A stretch of 22,339 bases of DNA from CANLBN01 sp047634655 (lineage in GTDB: Bacteria > Pseudomonadota > Gammaproteobacteria > Pseudomonadales > Cellvibrionaceae), in NCBI GenBank assembly GCA_047634655.1, contig JBLIHY010000030.1:1-22339 (forward strand), written 5' to 3'. Position 1 is the stretch's first letter, and every line of letters begins with the position of its first letter. Position numbers and translations under genes: made by a program. The notes under the pieces were generated by a model that was given only the letters and a program-made list of their open reading frames with translations, had not been told where the DNA came from and searched no databases. Below, piece after piece: positions 16,113 through 22,339 of this stretch.

Positions 16113-16532
16113 TTAGTGATCGAACACATGCTTGGGTTTTACATAGAGAACTAAGCTGTGATCGGTCAACTCATACCCATGGGCATCGGCAATTTGTTGT
16201 TGTAGCTGTTCGATCTTTTCATTGCGGAATTCTATGACTGTACCCGTTTCTACACACACCATATGATCGTGGTGATCTCCACGATCCAGTTCAAAAACAG
16301 AGTGGCCACCATCAAAATTATGCCTTTCCACAAGCCCCGCTGACTCAAATTGTGTCAGCACTCGATAGACCGTCGCTAATCCAACGTCTTCACCGGCATC
16401 CAGTAACTCCCGATAAACATCTTCAGCGCTGAGATGCCTCTGTTCTGCATTTTCCAGGATCTGTAGAATTCTCACTCTAGGTAGAGTGACCTTTAATCCC
16501 GCTTTGCGTAATTCACTATTTTTGGCAATCAT
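16113..16532 (-). CDS. fur: Ferric uptake regulator Fur
   Basis: This is a 139-residue iron-dependent repressor of iron uptake genes. The winged-helix part ENSELRKAGLKVTLPR-like N-terminus and EDVGLATVYRVLTQFESAGLV (about 48-68) is nearly the Pseudomonas sequence. Metal ligands include H33, E81, H88, H90, H118 and H125. C93 is the only cysteine, so the CxxC structural zinc site of E. coli Fur is missing, as in Pseudomonas Fur. It is divergent from bamE (81 bp apart) and convergent with recN. I could not identify a Fur box in the shared intergenic region. Confidence 0.97.
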   Translation of the reverse strand: MIAKNSELRKAGLKVTLPRVRILQILENAEQRHLSAEDVYRELLDAGEDVGLATVYRVLTQFESAGLVERHNFDGGHSVFELDRGDHHDHMVCVETGTVIEFRNEKIEQLQQQIADAHGYELTDHSLVLYVKPKHVFDH

Positions 16533-16613
16533 GGCCTACAGTCATGTATATCTTTTCATTCATAAGATAGATCGGTATTATTTCGTTTTTTACGCTTTGT
16601 CACCAGAGTTTCT
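16533..16613. promoter_or_regulatory. Shared fur/bamE divergent promoter region
   Basis: These 81 bp must hold the promoters of both genes. On the minus strand TATACA (near 16543-16548) is a plausible fur -10. On the plus strand TATTAT (near 16575) is a plausible bamE -10. Neither has a good -35. Confidence 0.3.
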
Positions 16614-16931
16614 ATGGCGCTTGCTCCGTTCAAAATTCTTATTCTTGGTTTACTGCTAATTACCCTGACTGCTTGTTTGCCCAAACCCTATCGCGTCGAA
16701 ATCCCTCAAGGCAACTTGATCGACGAAGCAAAGTTAGAAAAAGTAATAATTGGCATGGAACCCCGTCAAGTGCGCTATTTGCTGGGAACGCCGCTCATTG
16801 TGGATCCATTTAATCCTGATCGCTGGGACTATTATTATAGCGTCAATTCATACAATGGTACGAGCGTGGAACACCATATTAGTATCTTTTTCAGAGACGG
16901 CCGAGTTAGTAGTATCGAGAAAATAATATGA
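16614..16931 (+). CDS. bamE: Outer membrane protein assembly factor BamE (SmpA/OmlA)
   Basis: This 105-residue lipoprotein has a signal peptide ending in LTAC (acylated cysteine 21). BamE is a small outer-membrane lipoprotein of the BAM complex that folds beta-barrel proteins. The family motifs GNLIDEAKLEKVIIGM, RQVRYLLGTPLIVDPF and RWDYYYSV are present, and the C-terminus FFRDGRVSSIE is typical. The position next to fur and divergent from it is as in Pseudomonas omlA. It converges with rnfH with 19 bp between. A hairpin lies at that junction. Confidence 0.96.
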   Translation: MALAPFKILILGLLLITLTACLPKPYRVEIPQGNLIDEAKLEKVIIGMEPRQVRYLLGTPLIVDPFNPDRWDYYYSVNSYNGTSVEHHISIFFRDGRVSSIEKII

Positions 16932-16934
16932 CAG

Positions 16935-16956
16935 CGTTAGCGATTGAAAGCTAACG
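16935..16956. terminator. Hairpin between convergent bamE and rnfH
   Basis: CGTTAGC (16935-16941) pairs with GCTAACG (16950-16956) over an 8-nt loop. It begins 4 bp after the bamE stop and includes the rnfH stop codon. It could act on both transcripts. There is no clear T-run on either strand. Confidence 0.35.
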
Positions 16957-17262
16957 AGCAATATCCTCCTGCGCTTTTGCCGCACGCCGTTTTCTCGCTT
17001 CTTTCGGATCTGCAATTAACGGTCGATAGATCTCGACCCGATCATTCGCCTTTAGCAGGTGGTTTGCCGGCGATTTTATATTTTGTCCGAAGATACCCAT
17101 TTTAACCTTGTCTAAATCGACTCCTGGAAAATCACTCTCTACACTAGTGCGTCTGGTTGCCTCCAGAGCATTGACTCCTCTTTCAACCAGTAGGGTATAA
17201 ATTTTCTGCTTATGTGGTAATGCATAGGCAACCTCTACTTCTATCAGCTCTGTCTTTTTCAT
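16951..17262 (-). CDS. rnfH: RnfH family protein (RatB)
   Basis: The 103-residue product has the RnfH ubiquitin-like fold pattern: EVAYALPHKQKIYTLLVERG, then VGIFG-like KMGIFGQN, RVEIYRPLIADPKEARKRRA, and a basic tail. The family is named from the Rnf electron-transport cluster and is RatB in E. coli, where it sits beside ratA. Its biochemical role is unclear. It is the last gene of the snf-ratA-rnfH operon, 25 bp after ratA. Confidence 0.93.
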   Translation of the reverse strand: MKKTELIEVEVAYALPHKQKIYTLLVERGVNALEATRRTSVESDFPGVDLDKVKMGIFGQNIKSPANHLLKANDRVEIYRPLIADPKEARKRRAAKAQEDIAR

Positions 17263-17287
17263 TGTTCAACCATTCACGGATATTGAC

Positions 17288-17731
17288 TTAGCGGATAGGT
17301 CTACCGTAGACCGATTCGGCTCGCTGGCACAACTCGTCCACCTGACGACTGGCTATCTTTTCCAGTTGCCTTCCTACCGTCATTTTTAACAGAGGATTGC
17401 TGAAGTCAAAGTCTAAATCCAAGCTAACCTTACAGGTATCGTCGCTTAGGGCATCAAAACGCCAGCAGCCCTCAAAATGACTGAAAGGCCCTTTGACGAG
17501 ACTCATATTCATGCGTACAGGAGCTTGCAGCACATTTCGTGTCGTAAAACTTTGTCTAATGCCTTTGTGATTCAAGACTAGACGCGCCTCGCACCAATTT
17601 TCCCCCTTGCGAAGAACTTCAGCATCCACACAGCCACTCATAAATTTTGGATAGGATTTAATATCGTTGACCAATTCAAATAGCTGTTGGTCAGAGTAGG
17701 GCGCCCACACCGAGCGCTGAACGTTGAACAT
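17288..17731 (-). CDS. ratA: RatA/Coq10 family START-domain protein
   Basis: The 147-residue product is a START/polyketide-cyclase fold protein. It matches RatA along its length: PYSDQQLFELVNDIKSYPKF, FTTRNVLQ, LVKGPFSHFEGCWRF and DLDFDFSNPLL. E. coli RatA was described as a toxin that blocks ribosomal subunit joining. The eukaryotic homologue Coq10 binds ubiquinone, and a quinone-binding role is the likelier core function. It lies 12 bp downstream of the transporter gene and 25 bp upstream of rnfH in one operon, in the conserved smpB neighbourhood. Confidence 0.94.
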   Translation of the reverse strand: MFNVQRSVWAPYSDQQLFELVNDIKSYPKFMSGCVDAEVLRKGENWCEARLVLNHKGIRQSFTTRNVLQAPVRMNMSLVKGPFSHFEGCWRFDALSDDTCKVSLDLDFDFSNPLLKMTVGRQLEKIASRQVDELCQRAESVYGRPIR

Positions 17732-17743
17732 AAAATGACTCTT

Positions 17744-19387
17744 TCAAATGTTATCGAGTTTAGCTTCGATGGTGTAAGTGATCCAGGATGCCCACACAAG
17801 CAGATAAAATGGAATTGATAACTTAAAATAGCCGAAAGTACCGACGCCAAGTAGCCAGGAAATTATTAAAAAGACGCATGCCCCAATAAATAAAAGTAAT
17901 CCTAAACCCTGCAATAGAGTTTTGAGCGGATGCTTGTAGAAAATACCTATCAAAAACGCTAACAGAAGAATCTGTGTCGCTTTAATGGTATCAACGGCAC
18001 TGACGCTTTCCCAGTTTTGAAAAAAATTGGCGATGAAAACGATGCCAACTAACACGGGGGAAATATACAGCAACACAAAGTACCACCACTGGTAGGCACT
18101 ATTTTGAAAATTTCCGGTCTCTTCAGCCACCACAGCTTTTTTCATAAACCAACCGACAAATACGGCAATTAGTAAGCCGCCAAGTGGCAACATGACGTTG
18201 GCCGTAAGAAAGTCCAGGTTTTCAAAAAAAGTATTACCAAATATGGTGATTTCAGACCAGTGATTGAAAGAAAAAACGGTCACCAGACCCAGTAACCAGA
18301 TGATGACCCCCAGGGAAAATGTAATCTTCCAGCGTCGGTACCCTCTACGTTCTACGAGCCAAGCAACGGTGGGTTCAATTAAAGAAATAGCGGAGCTTAA
18401 AGCGGCAATAAATATTAGAAAGAAAAAGGCAGCCGCGAACCATGAGCCGGACACCATGCCACCAAATGCTACGGGTAAGCTGATGAATAATAAGCCAGGC
18501 CCTTCCCCGGGTTGCAGTACTGGATTGGCAAAAACGATTGGAAAAATCACCAGACCTGCGGCAAGCGCCACCGCGGTATCCAGAAAGGCAATTATCAACA
18601 CAATTTTACCTAGAGAGAAGGTTGCGTGGCCATCCTCTCTAGGTAAATAAGCTCCATAGGTCATAATAGCGCCCATACCTAAGCTCAAGGTAAAAAAGGC
18701 GTGGCCCATGGCTACCAAAATACTGTCCCAGGTGAGGGCTCCGGAATTAAAACTGAACATGAAGTCCAGAGCTTTGGGAAAGTTTCCAATAGAAGTACTG
18801 TAAAACACCAGTGCGCCCAGCAGAACAAACAGTAAGGGCATCAAATAACGAATAGCTATCCCTAGGCCGCGGATAACACCAGCAGCTACAATGATCAGAG
18901 TGATAACCAGAAAAATACTGTGCCAGATTATTAAAGTTTTAGGATTGGTCAGAAGATGACGGAACAACTCGTTCGAAGCTTTAGAATCAATATTGACAAA
19001 GCCTTTGGTAATTGCCAATGTAAAATAGTGAATGGCCCAACCGGCAACAACGCTGTAAAACGATAGAATCAGAATACCCGCCAGTACGCCCGACCAACCT
19101 ACCACTGCCCAGCGATGGGAAACGCCGGATTCGCGAGAGAGATACAGCATGGCGTTGATCGGACTCATGCGGCTGCGATAGCCAAGTAGCACTTCGGCCA
19201 TCATGATGGGAATACCAATCAGTGCGATACAAACCAGATAAACCAGAATAAAGGCACCGCCACCATTTTCTCCCGCGATGTAGGGGAACTTCCAAATATT
19301 ACCGAGACCGATTGCTGATCCAGCCGCTGCCAATATAAATGTCCAGCGTGTCTTCCAAGCACCATTGAGCCCTTGTTTTAGCTCCAT
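17744..19387 (-). CDS. Sodium-dependent transporter, neurotransmitter:sodium symporter (SNF/NSS) family
   Basis: This is a 547-residue inner-membrane symporter with about 11-12 hydrophobic helices. Its N-terminus WTFILAAAGSAIGLGNIWKF, followed by PYIAGENGGGAF, is the NSS sodium-site signature of TM1. Bacterial members such as LeuT and MhsT take up amino acids with Na+. The substrate here is not readable from sequence. The start at 19387 has GGAGGAG about 9 bp upstream; a TTG start at 19402 would overlap that site. It heads an operon with ratA and rnfH and diverges from smpB. It interrupts what is otherwise a conserved ratA/smpB pair. Confidence 0.94.
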   Translation of the reverse strand: MELKQGLNGAWKTRWTFILAAAGSAIGLGNIWKFPYIAGENGGGAFILVYLVCIALIGIPIMMAEVLLGYRSRMSPINAMLYLSRESGVSHRWAVVGWSGVLAGILILSFYSVVAGWAIHYFTLAITKGFVNIDSKASNELFRHLLTNPKTLIIWHSIFLVITLIIVAAGVIRGLGIAIRYLMPLLFVLLGALVFYSTSIGNFPKALDFMFSFNSGALTWDSILVAMGHAFFTLSLGMGAIMTYGAYLPREDGHATFSLGKIVLIIAFLDTAVALAAGLVIFPIVFANPVLQPGEGPGLLFISLPVAFGGMVSGSWFAAAFFFLIFIAALSSAISLIEPTVAWLVERRGYRRWKITFSLGVIIWLLGLVTVFSFNHWSEITIFGNTFFENLDFLTANVMLPLGGLLIAVFVGWFMKKAVVAEETGNFQNSAYQWWYFVLLYISPVLVGIVFIANFFQNWESVSAVDTIKATQILLLAFLIGIFYKHPLKTLLQGLGLLLFIGACVFLIISWLLGVGTFGYFKLSIPFYLLVWASWITYTIEAKLDNI

Positions 19388-19456
19388 GAGTGGCTCCTCC
19401 AATCTCTCTTATAATAGCCGGATTGTACACCATCACTTCTCACTCGGGATTTTCGC

Positions 19457-19462
19457 TATAAT
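19457..19462 (+). promoter_or_regulatory. -10 box of the smpB promoter
   Basis: A perfect TATAAT lies 28 bp before the smpB start. The -35 position (CACTTC around 19434) is poor. Transcription would begin near 19469. Confidence 0.5.
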
Positions 19463-19489
19463 CAACTGCCGGAACAAGCAGCTTTTATC

Positions 19490-19966
19490 ATGACCAAGAA
19501 ATTTAAAACCCCCGAGAATAATATCGCACAAAATAAAAAAGCTCGTTTCGATTATCACATTGAAGCCAAATTTGAAGCTGGCGTCGTGCTTGAAGGTTGG
19601 GAAGTCAAGAGTCTGCGCGAAGGTCGCGGTCAAATCACGGAAACCTACGTCATCTTGCAGAATGATGAAGCATTGCTCGTCGGTTGCCAGATCCAGCCGC
19701 TTAATACGGTATCTACTCACTATTCAGCAAATCCGCAACGCACTCGCAAACTATTACTCCATCGGCGAGAATTAGATAAATTAACGGAAGCCCGCGAACA
19801 AAAAGGTAAAACCATTGTTGCGCTGTCACTTTACTGGAAAAAGCATCTGGTTAAATGCGCCATTGCCATCGCTACCGGCAAGAAAAAGCATGATAAGCGA
19901 GAAACGGAGAAAATGAGGGACTGGGGCCGGCAAAAACATCGTATCCTTCAACAAAATAATCGGTGA
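19490..19966 (+). CDS. smpB: SsrA-binding protein SmpB
   Basis: The 158-residue protein binds tmRNA and delivers it to stalled ribosomes for trans-translation. It has the beta-barrel core IAQNKKARFDYHIEAKFEAG, EGWEVKSLREGR and AYVILQNDE-like segments, and the lysine-rich tail GKKKHDKRETEKMRDW followed by basic residues that folds in the decoding centre. Its length is normal. The gene is divergent from the snf operon. In many gammaproteobacteria ssrA follows smpB. Here the next 526 bp hold no tmRNA that I can recognise. Confidence 0.97.
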   Translation: MTKKFKTPENNIAQNKKARFDYHIEAKFEAGVVLEGWEVKSLREGRGQITETYVILQNDEALLVGCQIQPLNTVSTHYSANPQRTRKLLLHRRELDKLTEAREQKGKTIVALSLYWKKHLVKCAIAIATGKKKHDKRETEKMRDWGRQKHRILQQNNR

Positions 19967-20032
19967 TGGTCCGCTAAAGACGTCAGAATATGATTTGAAT
20001 CTCTGAGGGTTATATTCTCCATAGCTTGCTGT

Positions 20033-20057
20033 GACGGCTTTGTCAAAGGCATCCGTC
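20033..20057. repeat. Hairpin downstream of smpB
   Basis: GACGG-CTTTG (20033-20042) pairs with CAAAG (20044-20048) and, after a 4-nt bulge, CCGTC (20053-20057). It starts 66 bp after the smpB stop codon. No T-run follows directly, though an A-rich stretch does. It could be a terminator variant or a repeat remnant. Confidence 0.4.
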
Positions 20058-20288
20058 CCGAAGAGAAAAATCCCGTAATACCTAACCAGCTTGCTGCCGA
20101 GATAGGGGATATTAGCTGCGTCATCTTTATTGTTTTTTGAGCTGAAAAAACGTTATTGGGTCGTCATTCTGGATGAGAATCTATTTTTGTACAATGTCAG
20201 GGGATTTAACAGAAGAAATGATTAAAAATTATCTTGAACATCACTCTTAGTCTAAGGTTAACGACAATTTTCGAACGAAGGACTAAGC

Positions 20289-20346
20289 GGGTTTTTAACC
20301 CATACCCGGACTTTCAGTCCGTAATGCTAAGCCACCGGCTTTTAGC
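20289..20346. repeat. Cluster of three hairpins, possible IS200/IS605-type end or structured RNA
   Basis: Three stem-loops lie in 58 nt. GGGTT-TTT-AACCC is at 20289-20301. CGGACT-TTC-AGTCCG is at 20307-20321. GCTAAGCC-ACC-GGCTT(TT)AGC is at 20326-20346, with a 2-nt bulge. Short hairpins with CTTT(C)AG or CTTTTAG near the tip are typical of the ends of IS200/IS605-group elements, where they are recognised by TnpA and overlap the RNA used by TnpB. No tnpA or tnpB remains nearby, so this would be an orphan end or a degenerate element. A cis-acting leader RNA for the lipoprotein is the alternative. Confidence 0.45.
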
Positions 20347-20469
20347 TGCTTGTTGTTGAGTTATGAAAAAATATTGGACTTCTTCGTATGTTTGATATTT
20401 AATTTTAGGAAATTGATTTTTTTAAATGTCTAAGCATTAATACAATTTAGGAGTAAGCTTAGGTCTCAA

Positions 20470-20496
20470 ATGGATCTTGCTAATAATTATCTATGA
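20470..20496 (+). CDS. 8-codon upstream ORF overlapping the lipoprotein start
   Basis: ATG at 20470 opens a frame encoding MDLANNYL and ends in TGA at 20494-20496. That stop overlaps the next gene's ATG at 20493 as ATGA. TAGGT lies 5 bp before it, and AGGAG 16 bp before. The lipoprotein start itself has no ribosome binding site, so translation could be coupled to this mini-ORF. It may equally be chance. Confidence 0.3.
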   Translation: MDLANNYL

Positions 20497-22339
20497 TAAA
20501 AAAAATCATTCTGGTTGGTGTCCTCAGTTTTCTCGCGGTAGCCTGTGGTGGTCGCGGTGGTAGTAGCGAAAATGACGGCCCAAAGATTATCTCGACGCCC
20601 CTGACAGAAGCTACGGTGGGCGTACCTTATCAGTATACCGTGGTTGTTTCCCATCCCAGCGGACGCGATGTTGTTTTGGACTTGATTACTGGTCCCGATG
20701 GCATGGTTTTGGATGCCGACAGCGGTCTGATTAGTTGGACACCGACGGCTCCCGACAGTGATGTTGAAGTCAATATCGAAGCGCAAGATGATGCTGGTGA
20801 GTTTGTGCAGCAGCAGTTTTTTATCACCGTCTTTCCTTCGGAGAATGACCGCGATAGTGACGGCGTACCTAATGACCAGGACGCCTTCCCCGATGATCCT
20901 GATGAAACCAGCGACTTGGATAACGATGGCATTGGTGACAATGCCGATACCGACCGTGATGGTGACGGTATTAGCAATGACTACGAACAGCAGGTGGGTA
21001 CTGATCCAGGTGATAATACCAGTACGCCACCTGACCTGGACGCTGATGGGATTCCCGACAGTCTCGACCCTGACCGCGATGGCGACGGTGTCAATAATGA
21101 CGGGGATGCCTTCCCGGATGATCCTGAGGAAACCGCCGATCTGGACAACGACGGCATTGGCAATAATGCCGATCCTGATCGCGATGGCGACGGTATCAGT
21201 AACGATTATGAAATCCAACTTCAGACAGACCCTAACGATAGTGCCAGTACGCCGCCGGATTTAGATATCGATGGTATTCCCGATGTGCTAGACGATGACC
21301 GTGATGGCGATGGCGTCGATAATGATGAGGATGCCCTCCCGGAAGACCCTACTGAAACCAGTGATCTGGATGCTGATGGCATCGGCGATAATGCCGACAC
21401 TGACCGCGATGGTGATGGTGTTGATAATAACGATGACGATTTCCCCGATGATCAAACTCAAACAACTGTACAAGTCAGTATCCAGATAACTTCCCCCGTG
21501 AGTGGGTTCACCACAGCCAGCAACCAGATTGAAATTGTGGGCAGTATCGAAGGGCCCTTCACGACATTAACTCTCGGCGATACCGATGTTCAAATTGTGG
21601 GGGGTGAATTTAGAGCCACCGTCACTTTGCGTGAGGGTGCCAATAAAATTAATGCGATAGGTCTTTATGACACCCTCAGAGGCGAGCGTGCAGAGACCGC
21701 GACGCGCACCATTATTCTGGATACTACCGCTCCCGATATTATTCTTTCCAGCATTGACGAAGGCATGGTCACCACTGAGCCGCAAATTACGGTGTCAGGC
21801 AGTCTCAATGATATGCGTTCCAATTTAAGTGCGTCTTCAGAACCTACCGTCACCGTCAACGGTATTGTGGTTGATGTGAGCAACCGCAGTTTTGAACTGC
21901 CGGATTTTCTTCTGCAGTCTGGGGTCAATGTCATCAATGTGGTTGCCACCGATTCTGTCGGTAATAGTCGTCTGCTGTCCCGTCAAGTTACTTACTTAAA
22001 AGATGTAGGGCAAAAACTGGTACAAATTCAGGGTAATAATCAAGCGACCATGGTCGGCGAGCTGTTAGCTGAACCCTTGGTGGTCAAATTGGTTGACAGA
22101 AATAATGTGCCCATTGTGGATCGCGCGGTGATCTTTACGGTCACACAAGGCGATGGACTGGTGACGGATGCGCCCAGAGTAGGGCGTGAATTAACAATCA
22201 TTAGCAATCAGCAGGGTTTGGCAGAGGCCAGTTTTCAGCTGGGTAAACGCCAGGGCGCAGGCAATCATCAGGTGACCGTCTCGTCCATTGGTTTCCCTGG
22301 GCAAATCATCTTTAGCGCTTCGGCTCAGGCCATGAGCCC
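20493..22339 (+). CDS. Large multidomain lipoprotein with thrombospondin type 3 repeats and Ig-like domains (partial, runs off the window)
   Basis: The frame is open for 615 codons to the window edge. It starts MIKKIILVGVLSFLAVACGG, a lipoprotein signal with the cysteine at 18. Residues about 30-112 resemble a putative Ig (He_PIG/cadherin-like) domain with VGVPYQYTV and DSGLISWTPT. Residues 117-325 are thrombospondin type 3 calcium-binding repeats with many DxDxDG motifs. These are built from two 75-residue units and a partial third. After them come two beta-sandwich domains with GxNxINVxATD motifs (glucodextranase-B-like) and an invasin-type Big_1-like domain near LLAEPLVVKLVDRNNVPI. It is probably a cell-surface adhesion or scaffold protein. 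Surface exposure is inferred. There is no ribosome binding site at the ATG. Confidence 0.88.
   Translation, partial: MIKKIILVGVLSFLAVACGGRGGSSENDGPKIISTPLTEATVGVPYQYTVVVSHPSGRDVVLDLITGPDGMVLDADSGLISWTPTAPDSDVEVNIEAQDDAGEFVQQQFFITVFPSENDRDSDGVPNDQDAFPDDPDETSDLDNDGIGDNADTDRDGDGISNDYEQQVGTDPGDNTSTPPDLDADGIPDSLDPDRDGDGVNNDGDAFPDDPEETADLDNDGIGNNADPDRDGDGISNDYEIQLQTDPNDSASTPPDLDIDGIPDVLDDDRDGDGVDNDEDALPEDPTETSDLDADGIGDNADTDRDGDGVDNNDDDFPDDQTQTTVQVSIQITSPVSGFTTASNQIEIVGSIEGPFTTLTLGDTDVQIVGGEFRATVTLREGANKINAIGLYDTLRGERAETATRTIILDTTAPDIILSSIDEGMVTTEPQITVSGSLNDMRSNLSASSEPTVTVNGIVVDVSNRSFELPDFLLQSGVNVINVVATDSVGNSRLLSRQVTYLKDVGQKLVQIQGNNQATMVGELLAEPLVVKLVDRNNVPIVDRAVIFTVTQGDGLVTDAPRVGRELTIISNQQGLAEASFQLGKRQGAGNHQVTVSSIGFPGQIIFSASAQAMS
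20913..21467 (+). repeat. 225-bp in-frame tandem repeat (two full copies and one partial)
   Basis: Copies begin at 20913, 21138 and 21363, exactly 225 bp apart, each with D-L-D-[NA]-D-G-I-G. Copies one and two share DRDGDGISNDYE, STPPDLD and DRDGDGV at identical offsets. The third diverges after about 35 codons. A partial unit tail (DRDSDGVPNDQDAFPDDP) precedes the first copy. The repeats encode the calcium-binding thrombospondin type 3 region and can expand or contract by recombination. Confidence 0.9.

Larger units (their letters stand above)
19967..20492. other. 526-bp gap after smpB with several structured repeats
   Basis: No ORF of note is present. From left to right it holds a long hairpin (20033-20057), an ATTCT-AGAAT hairpin inside GTCATTCTGGATGAGAATCT (20163-20182), a cluster of three hairpins (20289-20346), an AT-rich promoter-like stretch with TACAAT (20441-20446), and an 8-codon ORF (20470-20496). 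The density of inverted repeats suggests remnants of small mobile elements or a structured RNA. Confidence 0.5.

Noticed and set aside
17288..17731. RatA-RnfH as a type II toxin-antitoxin system
   Set aside because: The name comes from E. coli work. The Coq10-like START fold and conservation in a housekeeping cluster fit a quinone-related role better, and RnfH is not a typical antitoxin.
19967..20492. A tmRNA (ssrA) gene downstream of smpB
   Set aside because: No ANDENYALAA-like tag frame and no tRNA-Ala-like paired ends were found on either strand.
20487..21218. A 243-codon open frame on the minus strand rich in Ile and Val
   Set aside because: It is the reverse complement of the Asp/Gly-rich repeat region. 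The IVIDTVAIAV pattern is a by-product of GAT/GAC codons, and the plus-strand frame has a lipobox and known domains.
20758..21264. A 168-codon plus-strand frame overlapping the repeat lipoprotein
   Set aside because: It is the shifted frame of the DxDxDG repeat (MTVMAMA-like low complexity) with no signal, domain or ribosome binding site.
20913..21467. CRISPR-like array, because of regular spacing
   Set aside because: The 225-bp period is in frame, and the repeated and intervening parts all encode calcium-binding TSP3 modules.

Overview
The window reads as chromosomal housekeeping DNA from a marine-type gammaproteobacterium of the Pseudomonadales/Cellvibrionales kind. The evidence is gene order and protein type, not a database match. 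The block recN-fur-bamE-rnfH-ratA-smpB follows the order I recall from Pseudomonas. Fur is the Pseudomonas-like form with a single cysteine. The holB-pilZ-tatD run and the DUF3429 and DUF3080 proteins fit the same group. Base composition is moderate, and no phage, integrase, transposase gene or CRISPR array is present.

Layout. Positions 1-75 hold the tail of an unidentified gene. gcvP (glycine cleavage P-protein) fills 100-2931. After a 372-bp gap come yciO and dps, then a tRNA-Leu(CAA) with a good sigma70 promoter and terminator. Next are an unknown lipoprotein (minus strand), rpmE (ribosomal protein L31), comF, a DUF3429 membrane protein and a convergent DUF3080 lipoprotein. At 9541-11196 is a secreted protein that I read as an orphan clan GH-A-like glycoside hydrolase. 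A minus-strand operon (13961 down to 11435) encodes a DUF2007/zinc-ribbon protein, HolB, PilZ and a TatD nuclease. recN faces away from it behind a promoter whose -10 lies inside a LexA box. Then come fur (-), bamE (+), the snf-ratA-rnfH operon (-) and smpB (+). The window ends inside a large lipoprotein gene (20493 onward) carrying tandem calcium-binding thrombospondin-type-3 repeats and Ig-like domains.

How the genes fit together. recN (SOS repair), fur (iron control), bamE (outer-membrane assembly), ratA/rnfH and smpB (ribosome rescue) are linked by conserved position rather than one pathway. A neurotransmitter:sodium symporter family gene has been inserted between ratA and smpB and heads that operon. 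The holB operon joins replication (clamp loader), type IV pilus function (PilZ) and DNA or RNA processing (TatD).

Most unusual material. (1) The 526-bp gap 19967-20492 contains a cluster of three tightly packed hairpins resembling an IS200/IS605 end or a structured RNA. (2) The lipoprotein next to it has a 225-bp internal tandem repeat and an 8-codon upstream ORF overlapping its start as ATGA. (3) The GH-A-like secreted protein has no carbohydrate-use genes around it. I did not find a clearly new multi-gene system.
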